64,000 nt of DNA from Chitinophaga pinensis (lineage in GTDB: Bacteria; Bacteroidota; Bacteroidia; Chitinophagales; Chitinophagaceae). The notes under the pieces were generated by a model that was not told where the DNA came from, did not search any database, and worked only from the letters and a program-made list of their open reading frames with translations. The stretch covers positions 124,001 through 188,000 of the forward strand of contig CAMAXV010000004.1 in NCBI GenBank assembly GCA_945862385.1. The letters are read 5' to 3'. This document shows, in pieces, positions 8,483-16,603 of this stretch (position 1 is the stretch's first letter; each line of letters starts with the position of its first letter). The position numbers and the translations under genes were made by a program.

Positions 8483-8513
8483 TTTTGAAATCCCTGTAAA
8501 ACTTGTATTTTCG
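8483..8513 (+). promoter_or_regulatory. promoter for the acyl-CoA-binding protein gene
   Basis: TTTTG at 8483-8487 (-33 element) and TATTTTCG at 8506-8513 (one mismatch from TAnnTTTG) are separated by 18 bp. The -7 element ends only 6 bp before the ATG at 8520, which suggests a very short or absent 5' leader. Confidence 0.5.
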
Positions 8514-8519
8514 TCTTCT

Positions 8520-8780
8520 ATGGATAATTTGAGAGAACAGTTTGAAGTGGCCGTGAAAGAAGTGGAAATGCTGCGAGACAGACCAAGTAATGACAGCCTT
8601 TTGGCCTTATATTCCCTTTATAAACAAGCCAATGAGGGAGATAACAATAATCCCCCACCTGAAAATCCTTTTGATTTTGTGGCCAAAGCCAAATATGATG
8701 CCTGGTTATCTCAACTCGGCAAATCAAAAGAAACCGCGATGGGGGAATATATTGAGCTTGTTGAAAAGCTAAAGAATTAA
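8520..8780 (+). CDS. acyl-CoA-binding protein (ACBP family)
   Basis: This 86-residue protein is a stand-alone ACBP. It shows the family features in order: FEVAVKEVEMLRDRPSND, LLALYSLYKQANEGDNN, FDFVAKAKYDAWLSQLGKS and the ending YIELVEKLK. The conserved YxxYKQ and KxxAW-type positions that contact the CoA 3'-phosphate and acyl chain are present. ACBPs bind long-chain acyl-CoA in the cytosol and buffer or deliver it to lipid metabolism. The ATG at 8520 gives exactly the usual family length; the frame is open upstream but overlaps the divergent promoters. The 3' end faces tpiA. Confidence 0.92.
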   Translation: MDNLREQFEVAVKEVEMLRDRPSNDSLLALYSLYKQANEGDNNNPPPENPFDFVAKAKYDAWLSQLGKSKETAMGEYIELVEKLKN

Positions 8781-8788
8781 TCTGCTGA

Positions 8789-9553
8789 TTAACTTTTCAG
8801 TCCGTTTATTACCTGTACAAATTCTGCAGCTACCAGTGAGGCACCTCCCACGAGTCCGCCATCAACATCAGGCTGAGAGAATATTTCAGAAGCATTGGCC
8901 CCTTTTACACTGCCCCCATAAAGGAGAGATATTTTTTCTGCAGTTTCATGGCCATACTTTGAGGCAATAACCTGACGCAGGTGGGCGTGCATTTCCTGAG
9001 CCTGAGCAGAGGTAGCAGTTTTTCCGGTACCAATAGCCCAGATAGGTTCGTATGCAATAACAATTTTTTCAATCTGCTGATTATCAAGATGAAATAGAGA
9101 TTGATTCAACTGTTGCTCTACATACTGATTCTCAGTTCCTGCTTCTCGGATAGATAAAGGTTCACCACAACAGAAGATTGGCGTTATTCCTTTGGCAAGA
9201 CACAGATCAGTTTTCTCAGCGAGCATTTCATTGCTTTCTGCGAAATATTCCCTTCTTTCTGAGTGACCAATGACAACATATTTGATATCAATTGATTCCA
9301 GCATATCAACTGAAACTTCTCCTGTGAAGGCTCCTGAAGTTTTGTGGTGGCAGTTTTGGGCGGCAATGGCAATGTTTTGTTGTCCTGAAACAGCATTTTG
9401 TGCAGGAATAAGATATGGATAAGGAACAGCAAAAATGATGTGCTGGTCACTTCCCAGTGTTTGGTTTGCAGAAAGTATATCATTGAGTAATGACATACCC
9501 TCTGAAAGTGTTTTGTTCATTTTCCAGTTTGCCGCAGCGATTTGTTTTCTCAT
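8789..9553 (-). CDS. tpiA: triosephosphate isomerase
   Basis: The protein is 254 residues, normal for TIM. It carries the N-terminal AANWKMNKT with the catalytic Lys, the electrophilic His in VIGHSERR, and the catalytic Glu in AYEPIWAIGTG. The phosphate loop region (LLYGGSVKGAN) is also present. It interconverts dihydroxyacetone phosphate and glyceraldehyde-3-phosphate in glycolysis. Its ATG overlaps the stop codon of the GlmU-like gene by 4 bp (ATGA), so the pair is translationally coupled. Confidence 0.97.
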   Translation of the reverse strand: MRKQIAAANWKMNKTLSEGMSLLNDILSANQTLGSDQHIIFAVPYPYLIPAQNAVSGQQNIAIAAQNCHHKTSGAFTGEVSVDMLESIDIKYVVIGHSERREYFAESNEMLAEKTDLCLAKGITPIFCCGEPLSIREAGTENQYVEQQLNQSLFHLDNQQIEKIVIAYEPIWAIGTGKTATSAQAQEMHAHLRQVIASKYGHETAEKISLLYGGSVKGANASEIFSQPDVDGGLVGGASLVAAEFVQVINGLKS

Positions 9554-10482
9554 GCTTTTTTGATTTGATGATATAGTGCTAAAATTTTACTTATTTCCTC
9601 CGGAGCGGGCTTCTGATTTTTCATTGCCATCCAGTTTTCTATTTCAAAGATTATTTTATCTGATGCATAGGTTTTACCTGTGTTACATCCCCATGAGAAT
9701 GGCGGTATGTATTTGGGGGAAAGCATTTGTGCATCAAATAAATTTGCAAAAATACCCAATACGGTACCACTGTTCAATGAAGTGTTGATGGCAGTTTTGC
9801 AGAAATCCCCCATTAACACGCCACATTTTGTACCCCCCTGCTGAAATTCATACTGACTTATATTCCAGTAATTTATGATACCGCCTGTATTTTTTACATT
9901 GGAACAGGAGGTTCCAGCGCCCAGATTACACCAAGAACCAATGAAACTGTCACCAATATAACCATGATGACCTTTGTTTGAATATCCCTGAAAAATACTG
10001 TTCTTCACTTCACCTCCAATGATACATTCCCTGCCAATGGTTGTGCCACCATAGATGGTTGCTCCCATTTTAATGCTTGAATGAACCCCGATATAAACGG
10101 GACCCCTGATGGCTGAGCCAGCCATAATATGTGCCTGTTTGTCAATGATAACCGGACCTGCTTCAGTATTGAAATAACAGTCCTCAATCAATGCTGATTT
10201 ATGAATGATAAGGTTATGCTGACCAGATTTACGGTATTTATCCTGATTGACAAGGTAGTTGTCATCGTCTGTAAACAGGTATTCATCCATCACAATAGCA
10301 CTAGCATTGTGCCTGATGAGATCCCATGGGGAGTTTAGGATAACATCAAATGATGTGTCAGGTCTGTTTTGACGCTGATTGATTGTTTGTGTGCCGAATA
10401 AGAGGTCCTGAATGGAATTCAGGTAAGTAAGTGGTAGGAAATCATCCCGCAGTTTGTCTGTATTCGGATTGGTATTATGCAT
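9550..10482 (-). CDS. GlmU-like putative sugar nucleotidyltransferase with a shortened N-terminal domain
   Basis: The C-terminal two thirds form a left-handed beta-helix of hexapeptide repeats (IIDKQAHIMAGSAIRGPVYIG and following, about residues 95-240). It matches the Bacteroidota 'GlmU family / putative sugar nucleotidyltransferase' group. Members are usually near 400 residues with an N-terminal NTP_transf_4 domain. From the ATG at 10482 this protein has only 310. A family-like opening (LRDDFLPLTY) runs after about 60 residues into the linker motif (PWDLIRHNASAIV), so most of the nucleotidyltransferase domain seems absent. It may keep only an acyl- or structural-transfer role. Activity is therefore uncertain. 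It overlaps tpiA by 4 bp. Confidence 0.75.
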   Translation of the reverse strand: MHNTNPNTDKLRDDFLPLTYLNSIQDLLFGTQTINQRQNRPDTSFDVILNSPWDLIRHNASAIVMDEYLFTDDDNYLVNQDKYRKSGQHNLIIHKSALIEDCYFNTEAGPVIIDKQAHIMAGSAIRGPVYIGVHSSIKMGATIYGGTTIGRECIIGGEVKNSIFQGYSNKGHHGYIGDSFIGSWCNLGAGTSCSNVKNTGGIINYWNISQYEFQQGGTKCGVLMGDFCKTAINTSLNSGTVLGIFANLFDAQMLSPKYIPPFSWGCNTGKTYASDKIIFEIENWMAMKNQKPAPEEISKILALYHQIKKA

Positions 10483-10518
10483 GCAATTGTAAACTGTGCA
10501 TGAAATTAAGGAAAAAAT

Positions 10519-10542
10519 AAACCCTCCTGATTGGGAGGGTTT
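10519..10542 (-). terminator. terminator of rpmE2
   Basis: A perfect 9-bp stem (10519-10527 with 10534-10542; loop of 6) is followed on the minus strand by a T-rich run. It lies 5 bp after the rpmE2 stop and separates rpmE2 from the GlmU-like gene. Confidence 0.85.
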
Positions 10543-10547
10543 CAAGA

Positions 10548-10796
10548 TTATTTCTTGGCGTATTTTCTTTTGAATTTGTCGATCCTTCCTGCTGTATCTA
10601 CCAGAATATTTTGTCCGGTGAAAAATGGATGGGAAGTGTTTGAAATTTCAAGTTTGATTACGGGGTATTCGTTACCGTCCTCCCACTTGATCATTTCTTT
10701 TGACTGCGATGCTGAACGTGTAAGGAATGTAGTTCCGTTACTCATGTCTTTGAAAACTACGAACCTGTAACTGTCTGGATGGATACCTTTTTTCAT
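10548..10796 (-). CDS. rpmE2: 50S ribosomal protein L31 type B
   Basis: The protein is 82 residues, starting MKKGIHPDSYRFVVFKDM. It has the type B hallmarks: no CxxC zinc pairs, the SHPFFTGQ motif and a basic tail (IDKFKRKYAKK). The ATG at 10796 is chosen because L31 homology begins there; the frame is open for 13 more codons. Zinc-free L31 usually replaces the zinc-binding paralogue under zinc limitation, but in Bacteroidota it is often the only copy. It has its own promoter element and terminator, so it is a single-gene unit. Confidence 0.95.
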   Translation of the reverse strand: MKKGIHPDSYRFVVFKDMSNGTTFLTRSASQSKEMIKWEDGNEYPVIKLEISNTSHPFFTGQNILVDTAGRIDKFKRKYAKK

Positions 10797-10846
10797 TTTA
10801 TTGATTTTTAGGCTGCATGGATTTGGCCATGACATTGTTAAGTGGG

Positions 10847-10854
10847 CAAAAGTA
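10847..10854 (-). promoter_or_regulatory. -7 promoter element for rpmE2
   Basis: TACTTTTG on the minus strand is an exact TAnnTTTG match 51 bp before the rpmE2 ATG. Confidence 0.55.
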
Positions 10855-10884
10855 TAACTTATTTGTTTAAAAGCCTAATTTTTA

Positions 10885-11376
10885 TCAGGAACGCATATTT
10901 TCAAATTGCAGCGGAAGCGAGAGTTCAGCTTGCTTGCATGCCTGTATTGCTTCCTGAAGGTCATCAATCTTTTTTCCTGTAACCCGGATTATATCATCCA
11001 TGATCTGGGTTTGAACCTTTAACCCGGCATCTTTGATGATTTTGGTAATCTTCTTTGCATCATCCTGTTTCAGGCCATTTCGAACCAGAATTTCTTGTTT
11101 GAAGGTTTTTCCGCTTGGATAACCATCTTTTGTCTGATCAAAAGCGTGTGGGGAAATACCCTGTTTGTTGGCCCTATTTATGAGAACCTCTACCAGCTGT
11201 CGCATTTTCATATCGTCAGATGTTTCGAGGTTAATTTTCATGTCTTTTTTATTCAGGTCAATCACAACAACCGAGTCTTTGAAATCAAACCGATTGGTAA
11301 TTTCCTTCTTGGTGACATTGACAGCGTTATCAAGCAATTGTGAGTCTACCTTACTTACAATATCAAATGACGGCAT
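10885..11376 (-). CDS. YajQ family cyclic-di-GMP/nucleotide-binding protein
   Basis: The 163-residue protein matches YajQ throughout. It begins PSFDIVSKVDSQLLDNAV, has a central AFDQTKDGYPSGKTFKQEI, and ends with VRVTGKKxDDLQ-like and LPLQFENMR motifs. YajQ proteins are small cytosolic proteins; Xanthomonas members bind cyclic di-GMP and influence transcription, while in other bacteria the role is unclear. No Bacteroidota-specific function is known to me. It lies 11 bp after the lgt stop on the same strand, so it is probably last in a brxA-lgt-yajQ operon. Confidence 0.93.
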   Translation of the reverse strand: MPSFDIVSKVDSQLLDNAVNVTKKEITNRFDFKDSVVVIDLNKKDMKINLETSDDMKMRQLVEVLINRANKQGISPHAFDQTKDGYPSGKTFKQEILVRNGLKQDDAKKITKIIKDAGLKVQTQIMDDIIRVTGKKIDDLQEAIQACKQAELSLPLQFENMRS

Positions 11377-11387
11377 ATTGAATAGAT

Positions 11388-12680
11388 TTAAGCGGTTTTA
11401 GTCAGGTGTTTTTTGCCAAATAGAATCCAAAGCCAGACACCAAATAACATCAATCCGGATGATATCAATTCAGCTTGAGTAGGGTGAAAACCCCAGATAT
11501 CATAGGTGGTATTGACCCTTATTTTTTCAATCATAAATCTTTCTAATCCGTTTAAAATGAGATAAACGGCAAAAAGTCTGCCCGGGACAGTAATTTTTTT
11601 CCTCAATTGCCACAATACGAGGAATAACAAGGTACAGGCTATGATTTCATAAAGCGGAGTTGGAAAAACAGGTGGTGATAGCTGGTTACAATATCCTCCT
11701 GTACAATCTTTTATAGGAACCCCTACTTCATTCACATTATGCGGATAATTGTATGCCCATAACCAGTTTGGCAAAAAGGATAAACCTTTGACACTGGCAT
11801 GGGGAATGCTATCGAGGTGACCATGTTCAGCTACAAGCGCTCTGGTGAAATCTCCCCCATTCATCAGTGCATTGTGGAATTCCCATTCTGCAGCCGGTAC
11901 AATTTTATTTTCTGTACTTACTTTATAGGCGCTATTGAAAATTCCCCAATCACCATCACCGGTAACATGACAGCCCATTCTACCGATGGCGTAGGCAATC
12001 ATCAGCGCTGGTGCAGCTGAATCTATCAAATGTCTGATGCCAATTTTTTTAGACCTGGCAAAAAGGATAATTACTGTTGCCGCAAGAATGAGGCCACCAT
12101 AAAAAGTAAGTCCACTGGGAGAAAGGAGATTTCCAATTGGATCCTGAATAAATCTATCCCAATTCTCGAGGTTATCGAAAATTTTAGCACCTATAAAACC
12201 TGCTATAGCTGCATAAACTGTTATATCTCCTACCCTTTCGTGCGGATAAACCTTAATTGTTTTTTCTTCAGGTTTAGGCAGTGCCTGCCTTTTCTTTTCA
12301 AAATATTTAAGCCCGGAAAACAGCAACCCCAGAAATAAACCACCGACCAGAGAACCCTGACTGGAAAAAACATATTCCTGCGGGTTTACACCACTGTCAT
12401 TAAAAAATACGCCAAGTAGTTTGTAACCAACCAGAAAACCAAATACGAAATTAGATAATAATTCAATACTACTTGCTGGTTTTCCAACAGTTATTTTCTC
12501 GTCAATTGGAGAAAGGAGCCCGAGCGACTCCTTTCTTCTCATTTCCTTTCTTAACAGGATTGAGGCTACAACGAATGCAATTGCAACGATGAAACCAAAA
12601 GAATTGATATACTGTGTAAAAACAGGTGGATTGGTCAACCCAAGGGCTTCCTTGAGGAAAAAATAAAGGTTAGGATACAT
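11388..12680 (-). CDS. lgt: prolipoprotein diacylglyceryl transferase (long form)
   Basis: Lgt moves diacylglyceryl from phosphatidylglycerol to the lipobox cysteine of prolipoproteins in the inner membrane. The family signature GRMGCHVTGDGDWG is present, as is the C-terminal RFMIEKIRVN. The 430-residue protein is much longer than the E. coli enzyme (about 290). Extra material includes a charged loop (KKRQALPKPEEKTIKVYPHE) between early membrane helices and a long loop before PPVFPTPLYEI, typical of Bacteroidota Lgt. The ATG at 12680 lies 4 bp after the brxA stop. Several lipoproteins in this window (fasciclin and DUF4270 proteins) would be substrates. Confidence 0.93.
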   Translation of the reverse strand: MYPNLYFFLKEALGLTNPPVFTQYINSFGFIVAIAFVVASILLRKEMRRKESLGLLSPIDEKITVGKPASSIELLSNFVFGFLVGYKLLGVFFNDSGVNPQEYVFSSQGSLVGGLFLGLLFSGLKYFEKKRQALPKPEEKTIKVYPHERVGDITVYAAIAGFIGAKIFDNLENWDRFIQDPIGNLLSPSGLTFYGGLILAATVIILFARSKKIGIRHLIDSAAPALMIAYAIGRMGCHVTGDGDWGIFNSAYKVSTENKIVPAAEWEFHNALMNGGDFTRALVAEHGHLDSIPHASVKGLSFLPNWLWAYNYPHNVNEVGVPIKDCTGGYCNQLSPPVFPTPLYEIIACTLLFLVLWQLRKKITVPGRLFAVYLILNGLERFMIEKIRVNTTYDIWGFHPTQAELISSGLMLFGVWLWILFGKKHLTKTA

Positions 12681-12684
12681 AAAA

Positions 12685-13101
12685 TTAGTTACAGAATTCT
12701 TCGTAAGCGGCCATAAGGTTTTGGGCAATCATCTGAGCAGGACGACCTTCAATCTGATGCCTTTCAATCATGTGAACAAGTTGTCCGTCTTTAAAGAGTG
12801 CTACTGCTGGTGATGAAGGTGGGTAAGGTAAAAGGTACTCTCTTAATTTTCTTACAGCATCAACATCGAAACCCGCAAATGTTGTAGTAAGTCTGTCCGG
12901 TTTCTTACTGCCATTGTGAACAGACATCAATACACCCGGTCTTGCACTGCCTGCAGAACATCCGCAAACAGAATTGATCACGACCAAAGTCGTTCCTTTA
13001 TCGCTTACCATTGCATCTACATCTGAAGGTGTGAGTAACTCTTCAAAGCCTTGCTCTGTGAGTTCCTCTTTCATTGGAATTACAATTTGTGCTGGATACA
13101 T
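12685..13101 (-). CDS. BrxA/BrxB family bacilliredoxin
   Basis: The 138-residue protein matches the DUF1094/bacilliredoxin family. The active-site CGC (C46-G47-C48) sits in VINSVCGCSAGSARPG, and the family pattern SSPAVALFKDGQLVHMIERHQIEGR follows. In Bacillus these proteins remove bacillithiol from mixed disulfides on proteins. Its presence fits a bacillithiol-using organism, as proposed for several Bacteroidota. It is the first gene of the brxA-lgt-yajQ run, with a promoter element 18 bp upstream. Confidence 0.92.
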   Translation of the reverse strand: MYPAQIVIPMKEELTEQGFEELLTPSDVDAMVSDKGTTLVVINSVCGCSAGSARPGVLMSVHNGSKKPDRLTTTFAGFDVDAVRKLREYLLPYPPSSPAVALFKDGQLVHMIERHQIEGRPAQMIAQNLMAAYEEFCN

Positions 13102-13118
13102 ATTGTTAAGATTTTATG

Positions 13119-13126
13119 CAAAGTTA
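13119..13126 (-). promoter_or_regulatory. -7 promoter element for brxA-lgt-yajQ
   Basis: TAACTTTG on the minus strand is an exact TAnnTTTG match, 17 bp before the brxA ATG. Confidence 0.55.
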
Positions 13127-13171
13127 CACTTTTGCGGCTTTTGAGGTAACTTAGCACAAATAAAGTTTGGT

Positions 13172-14458
13172 TTGAAAAAACTCATTTTACTTCTCTCTGT
13201 ACTTTTATTCTCTCAGCTTAAAGCTCAGGAACAATCCGACACCATTATTGTAAAACAGGATACTGTTCTGACTCCTGCATCAGAACCTTTAGATATAGAT
13301 ACGATATTAAGGGTTATTAACCTCAATCCATTTTTTACAATCCAGGTTGATTCTACACTGACTTACGATTTTCAGATTAACCGACCCACAGAGAATTATT
13401 TTTTCTATCTTAAAAATGCACCCATTGGTGTTAAGTTAGATAAGAATACCGGACTTCTCTATTTTAAAGCTGATAAATCCTATTTCAAAAGTGGTAAGCT
13501 CAAATATGATATTCCGTATGCTGTGGAATTGGGGGTTCAGAATTTGCGTAATGCTGAGGATCGGTTTGAATCAAGTTTTACCCTGCTATTCTATAGTACC
13601 GAGGTCATTGTCTCAAAATTGAAGCCTACAATTGGGAATATCATGTTTCTGGAAGAAGGTGATTCTATTCGTTTTAGGGTTCAATGTGAAGAAGGATCAT
13701 TTCCTGTTGAACAGATTACCATAATCACCAATGAGCCCATCAGTAATTTTAAAACGGTAGTAAGGTGTAATGATGAATTTGCCTGGATGGTTCCTTATGA
13801 TTTCATTCGTGATAATGATACCGCCAAACAAAAAATCCTGGCCTTGCAGTTTATTGGTGCTGATAAGTTCAGAAACAGAGATACAGCACTTGTTAAACTA
13901 ATCATCAAACCTGGTATAAATTATATCCAGAAAAATCTTGAACATCAGCAGGTTGCGGCTGAAATGAAAAAGTACATTACCAACCTGAAGCTTACTTTTT
14001 ATGTTATCAGTACTAATATAAAGAATAATAAGTCGACCCGAACAGGCTTTGATATTACCGGTTCTTCAACTGCGATGCTTGGCACTATACTTTCAACTGC
14101 AGGTGAGTCGGTTTCAGCTAAAAACTTTGGAAAGGTATTACCAAGCGTAGGTTTAACACTGGTGCCAGTAAAAGAGGCTGTTGCACCCAATAAGGTTCAG
14201 GAGCAAAATACTGCTTCTCAGGTTAGGGCTACCATCAAGCGATTGGACTACATGCTTACAGAGAACATGATGATAGGTGATAAAGACCCAGATATTCTTG
14301 TAAAAACAAGAAAACTAAGGGATGAGCTCAAACAGTCACAACTTCAGCTAGTAGACCTACCCATGGTTGAATTTGATCCCAGATACTCACAGGAACAGGC
14401 TGAAAAGTATTTCAATAATCCAAAGGTTAACAAGAAATACAGGCTTAAAGTCAACTGA
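13172..14458 (+). CDS. exported protein of unknown function, TTG start
   Basis: This 428-residue protein is not recognised. A TTG start at 13172 gives a textbook signal peptide (MKKLILLLSVLLFSQLKA, then Gln). No ATG is available near that point, so TTG is preferred. The mature N-terminal half reads like immunoglobulin or cadherin-like beta domains (IDTILRVINLNPFFTIQVDSTL, GVKLDKNTGLLYFK, YAVELGVQNL). The later part is alpha-helical and charged (RATIKRLDYMLTENMMI; RKLRDELKQSQLQL). A promoter-like TTG...TAAAGTTTG lies immediately upstream. It converges with the arginine decarboxylase family gene. Secreted or periplasmic location is likely; function is unknown. Confidence 0.75.
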   Translation: MKKLILLLSVLLFSQLKAQEQSDTIIVKQDTVLTPASEPLDIDTILRVINLNPFFTIQVDSTLTYDFQINRPTENYFFYLKNAPIGVKLDKNTGLLYFKADKSYFKSGKLKYDIPYAVELGVQNLRNAEDRFESSFTLLFYSTEVIVSKLKPTIGNIMFLEEGDSIRFRVQCEEGSFPVEQITIITNEPISNFKTVVRCNDEFAWMVPYDFIRDNDTAKQKILALQFIGADKFRNRDTALVKLIIKPGINYIQKNLEHQQVAAEMKKYITNLKLTFYVISTNIKNNKSTRTGFDITGSSTAMLGTILSTAGESVSAKNFGKVLPSVGLTLVPVKEAVAPNKVQEQNTASQVRATIKRLDYMLTENMMIGDKDPDILVKTRKLRDELKQSQLQLVDLPMVEFDPRYSQEQAEKYFNNPKVNKKYRLKVN

Positions 14459-14470
14459 TAGACTTTAAGC
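14443..14470. terminator. bidirectional hairpin between convergent genes
   Basis: A perfect 10-bp stem (14443-14452 with 14461-14470, loop of 8) covers the stop of the secreted protein gene and ends 2 bp before the stop of the decarboxylase gene. The T-runs are short (TTTA), so it is a weaker candidate than the other terminators. Confidence 0.5.
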
Positions 14471-14471
14471 T

Positions 14472-15878
14472 TTAGATATACCCCAAAATTTTAAGCATAC
14501 TTTGTGCTGATTGCTCCTTTGCATAAACCCAGTCGTGCAGTTTTCCATGTTTATCATATCCGATAATCACATGTTTTGGAGAAGGGATCATACAATGCTT
14601 GATACCTCCATATCCGCTGATCTGATCCTGATATGCGCCTGTATGGAAGAAGCCCAGATACAAAGGTTCATCAGGAGCATTTCCAGTTAGTTTTGGCAGA
14701 AATACTTCATTCACATGTTCTTCAGAATCGTAATAGTCATGGCTATCACAGGTAATTCCTCCCAATACAACACGCTGGTATTCATTTTGCCACTTATTGA
14801 TGGGCAACATGAGAAATTTTTCTCCAATTCCCCAGGTGTCTGGTAAGGTGGTGATAAAAGATGAGTCAATCATGTACCATATTTCCCTGTCATTCTGAAC
14901 TTTTTCGGCAATGACTGAGTATATATGTGCCATACTTTCACCCACTGTGAAACTTCCGAATTCAGTGAAGATATTCGGCATGGGAACTTTGGCTTTTTTA
15001 CAGGCCTTTTTAATGGTTCCAACTATCTCATTAATCATGAATGCATAGTCGTACTCAAAGCCGAGAGAATGTTTAATGGGAAAACCTCCACCGATATTAA
15101 TGGAGTCCAATTCCGGACAAATCTTTTTTAGCTGGCAATAGAGGTTGATGACCTTGTTAAGTTCACTCCAATAGTAGATGTCGTCTTTTATTCCTTTATT
15201 AAGGAAAATATGCAACATCTTCAATTGAAATTTTTCTTCATAACCTTCAATCTGATCCACATAAAACTCAAGGATATCTTTGGCGCGAATACCCAGACGT
15301 GAAGTGTAAAAAGGGAAATTTGGCTCTTCTTCAGCAGCTACCCTTATTCCTACTTTGAACGGAACCCTTACTCCACGCTTATACCTGTCCAATTCCTCTT
15401 TGTTATCCAGGATTGGAATAACATTTTTGAAACCCGTATTAATCAATCTTGAGATTCTGGTTGTATATGGCTTTTGTTTGAATCCGTTACAGATGATATA
15501 AGTATCCTTTGTAATCTTTCTCCTTTTATAAAGGTTGTTGATTATTTCAATATCATATGCGTATGAGGTCTCTAAATGGATGTTATGCTGCAGGGCTTCT
15601 TCAACCACAAATGAGAAGTGGGAGCTTTTGGTACAATAACAATAGTGGTATTCACCCTCATACTTATGTTTTTTAAAAGCCTGTTGAAATAACGCTTTGG
15701 CTTTATTGATCTGTGAACCAATTTTTGGGAGGTAGGTAAGTTTGAGGGGAGTTCCATATTTATCAATAATGGCTCTCAGGTCTAACCCATTGAAAAGCAG
15801 GTTGCCGTCCTTCATTTCAAAGCCTTCCTGTGGAAAGTAAAATGTTTGCTTAACCAGATCTGTATAAGTATTGCTCAT
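14472..15878 (-). CDS. arginine decarboxylase family protein (PLP fold III)
   Basis: The 468-residue protein belongs to the fold-III PLP decarboxylases and matches the short Bacteroidota 'arginine decarboxylase' group. The PLP lysine is probably K84 (HYCYCTKSSHFSF). The glycine-rich phosphate site is NIGGGFP. The downstream acidic and cysteine region includes GGITCDSHDYYDS. E. coli SpeA is about 650 residues, so this is a compact form. The role would be agmatine formation for polyamine synthesis, but substrate choice between arginine and related amino acids cannot be proven from sequence. It has a TACTTTTG promoter element 41 bp upstream. Confidence 0.82.
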   Translation of the reverse strand: MSNTYTDLVKQTFYFPQEGFEMKDGNLLFNGLDLRAIIDKYGTPLKLTYLPKIGSQINKAKALFQQAFKKHKYEGEYHYCYCTKSSHFSFVVEEALQHNIHLETSYAYDIEIINNLYKRRKITKDTYIICNGFKQKPYTTRISRLINTGFKNVIPILDNKEELDRYKRGVRVPFKVGIRVAAEEEPNFPFYTSRLGIRAKDILEFYVDQIEGYEEKFQLKMLHIFLNKGIKDDIYYWSELNKVINLYCQLKKICPELDSINIGGGFPIKHSLGFEYDYAFMINEIVGTIKKACKKAKVPMPNIFTEFGSFTVGESMAHIYSVIAEKVQNDREIWYMIDSSFITTLPDTWGIGEKFLMLPINKWQNEYQRVVLGGITCDSHDYYDSEEHVNEVFLPKLTGNAPDEPLYLGFFHTGAYQDQISGYGGIKHCMIPSPKHVIIGYDKHGKLHDWVYAKEQSAQSMLKILGYI

Positions 15879-15918
15879 TGTAACGGGGGAACTAATTTTT
15901 TAGTAAGTATTGGATAGA

Positions 15919-15926
15919 CAAAAGTA
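15919..15926 (-). promoter_or_regulatory. -7 promoter element for the arginine decarboxylase family gene
   Basis: TACTTTTG on the minus strand is an exact TAnnTTTG match, 41 bp before the ATG at 15878. Confidence 0.5.
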
Positions 15927-15952
15927 ATTTTTTACATCTCTTGAAACAAAAA

Positions 15953-15979
15953 AACCGGATGTTTATTTGACATCCGGTT
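15953..15979 (-). terminator. terminator of rpmI-rplT
   Basis: A 9-bp stem (15953-15961 with 15971-15979), extendable by one pair, is followed by seven Ts on the minus strand. It lies 19 bp after the rplT stop. Confidence 0.88.
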
Positions 15980-15998
15980 GTATTATTATTTTAAAATA

Positions 15999-16343
15999 TT
16001 ACTTAACTGACTGAACAAGTTGCTTGAAAGCGTCTGGAGTGTTCATAGCCATATCTGCCAACATTTTACGATCCAGGTCTATACCTTTCACTTTAAGTTT
16101 GTTGATAAATTCAGAATATTTCATACCTTCTTCCCTTACAGCTGCATTAATCCTTACAATCCAAAGGCTTCTGTAGTCTCTTTTCTTCAACTTACGACCA
16201 ACGTAGCTGTATGTGAGACCTTTTTCGAGTACGTTTTTGGCTACTGTATATACATTTTTACGTTTGCCGTAAAAACCTTTTGCTTGTTTAAGTATTCTTT
16301 TTCTGCGAGCCCTAGAGGCTACTGCATTTTTTGAACGTGGCAT
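15999..16343 (-). CDS. rplT: 50S ribosomal protein L20
   Basis: The 114-residue protein is standard L20. It starts [26 protein letters not shown] and carries the [14 protein letters not shown] motif and a C-terminal [17 protein letters not shown]20 binds 23S rRNA early in assembly and, in many bacteria, represses its own operon by binding the mRNA leader. It lies 34 bp after rpmI and ends before a strong terminator. Confidence 0.98.
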   Translation of the reverse strand: MPRSKNAVASRARRKRILKQAKGFYGKRKNVYTVAKNVLEKGLTYSYVGRKLKKRDYRSLWIVRINAAVREEGMKYSEFINKLKVKGIDLDRKMLADMAMNTPDAFKQLVQSVK

Positions 16344-16377
16344 ATCTTAATTAGTTTAAATGAATGAAGAAAAGAGA

Positions 16378-16575
16378 TTATTTCAGGCACAACAACCTTT
16401 TTACGAAATCAAGGTTAGCAGGATTAACCTGTCCTATAATTCTCAATGCACGCTTACGCTTGGAAGACTTTTTAGTAAGCAGGTGACCGCGGGTTGGTTT
16501 TCTGAAGGTGATTTTTCCTGTTCCGGTGACCTTGAAAGTTTTTTTGGCCCTTGAGTGGGTCTTGACTTTTGGCAT
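16378..16575 (-). CDS. rpmI: 50S ribosomal protein L35
   Basis: The 65-residue protein is standard L35: [20 protein letters not shown], a central [12 protein letters not shown] and a highly basic composition. It is the first gene of a two-gene unit with rplT. In many bacteria infC (often after thrS) directly precedes rpmI; here the upstream neighbour is an M1 peptidase gene, so the unit has its own promoter and a structured leader (16576-16672). Confidence 0.98.
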   Translation of the reverse strand: MPKVKTHSRAKKTFKVTGTGKITFRKPTRGHLLTKKSSKRKRALRIIGQVNPANLDFVKRLLCLK

Positions 16576-16603
16576 AAAACTTATTTATTCGTTACCCCTG
16601 CTG

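Noticed and set aside
8777-8792. TTAATC-TGCT-GATTAA hairpin between the ACBP and tpiA genes as a terminator
   Set aside because: AT-rich 6-bp stem overlapping both gene ends with no T-run; too weak to call.
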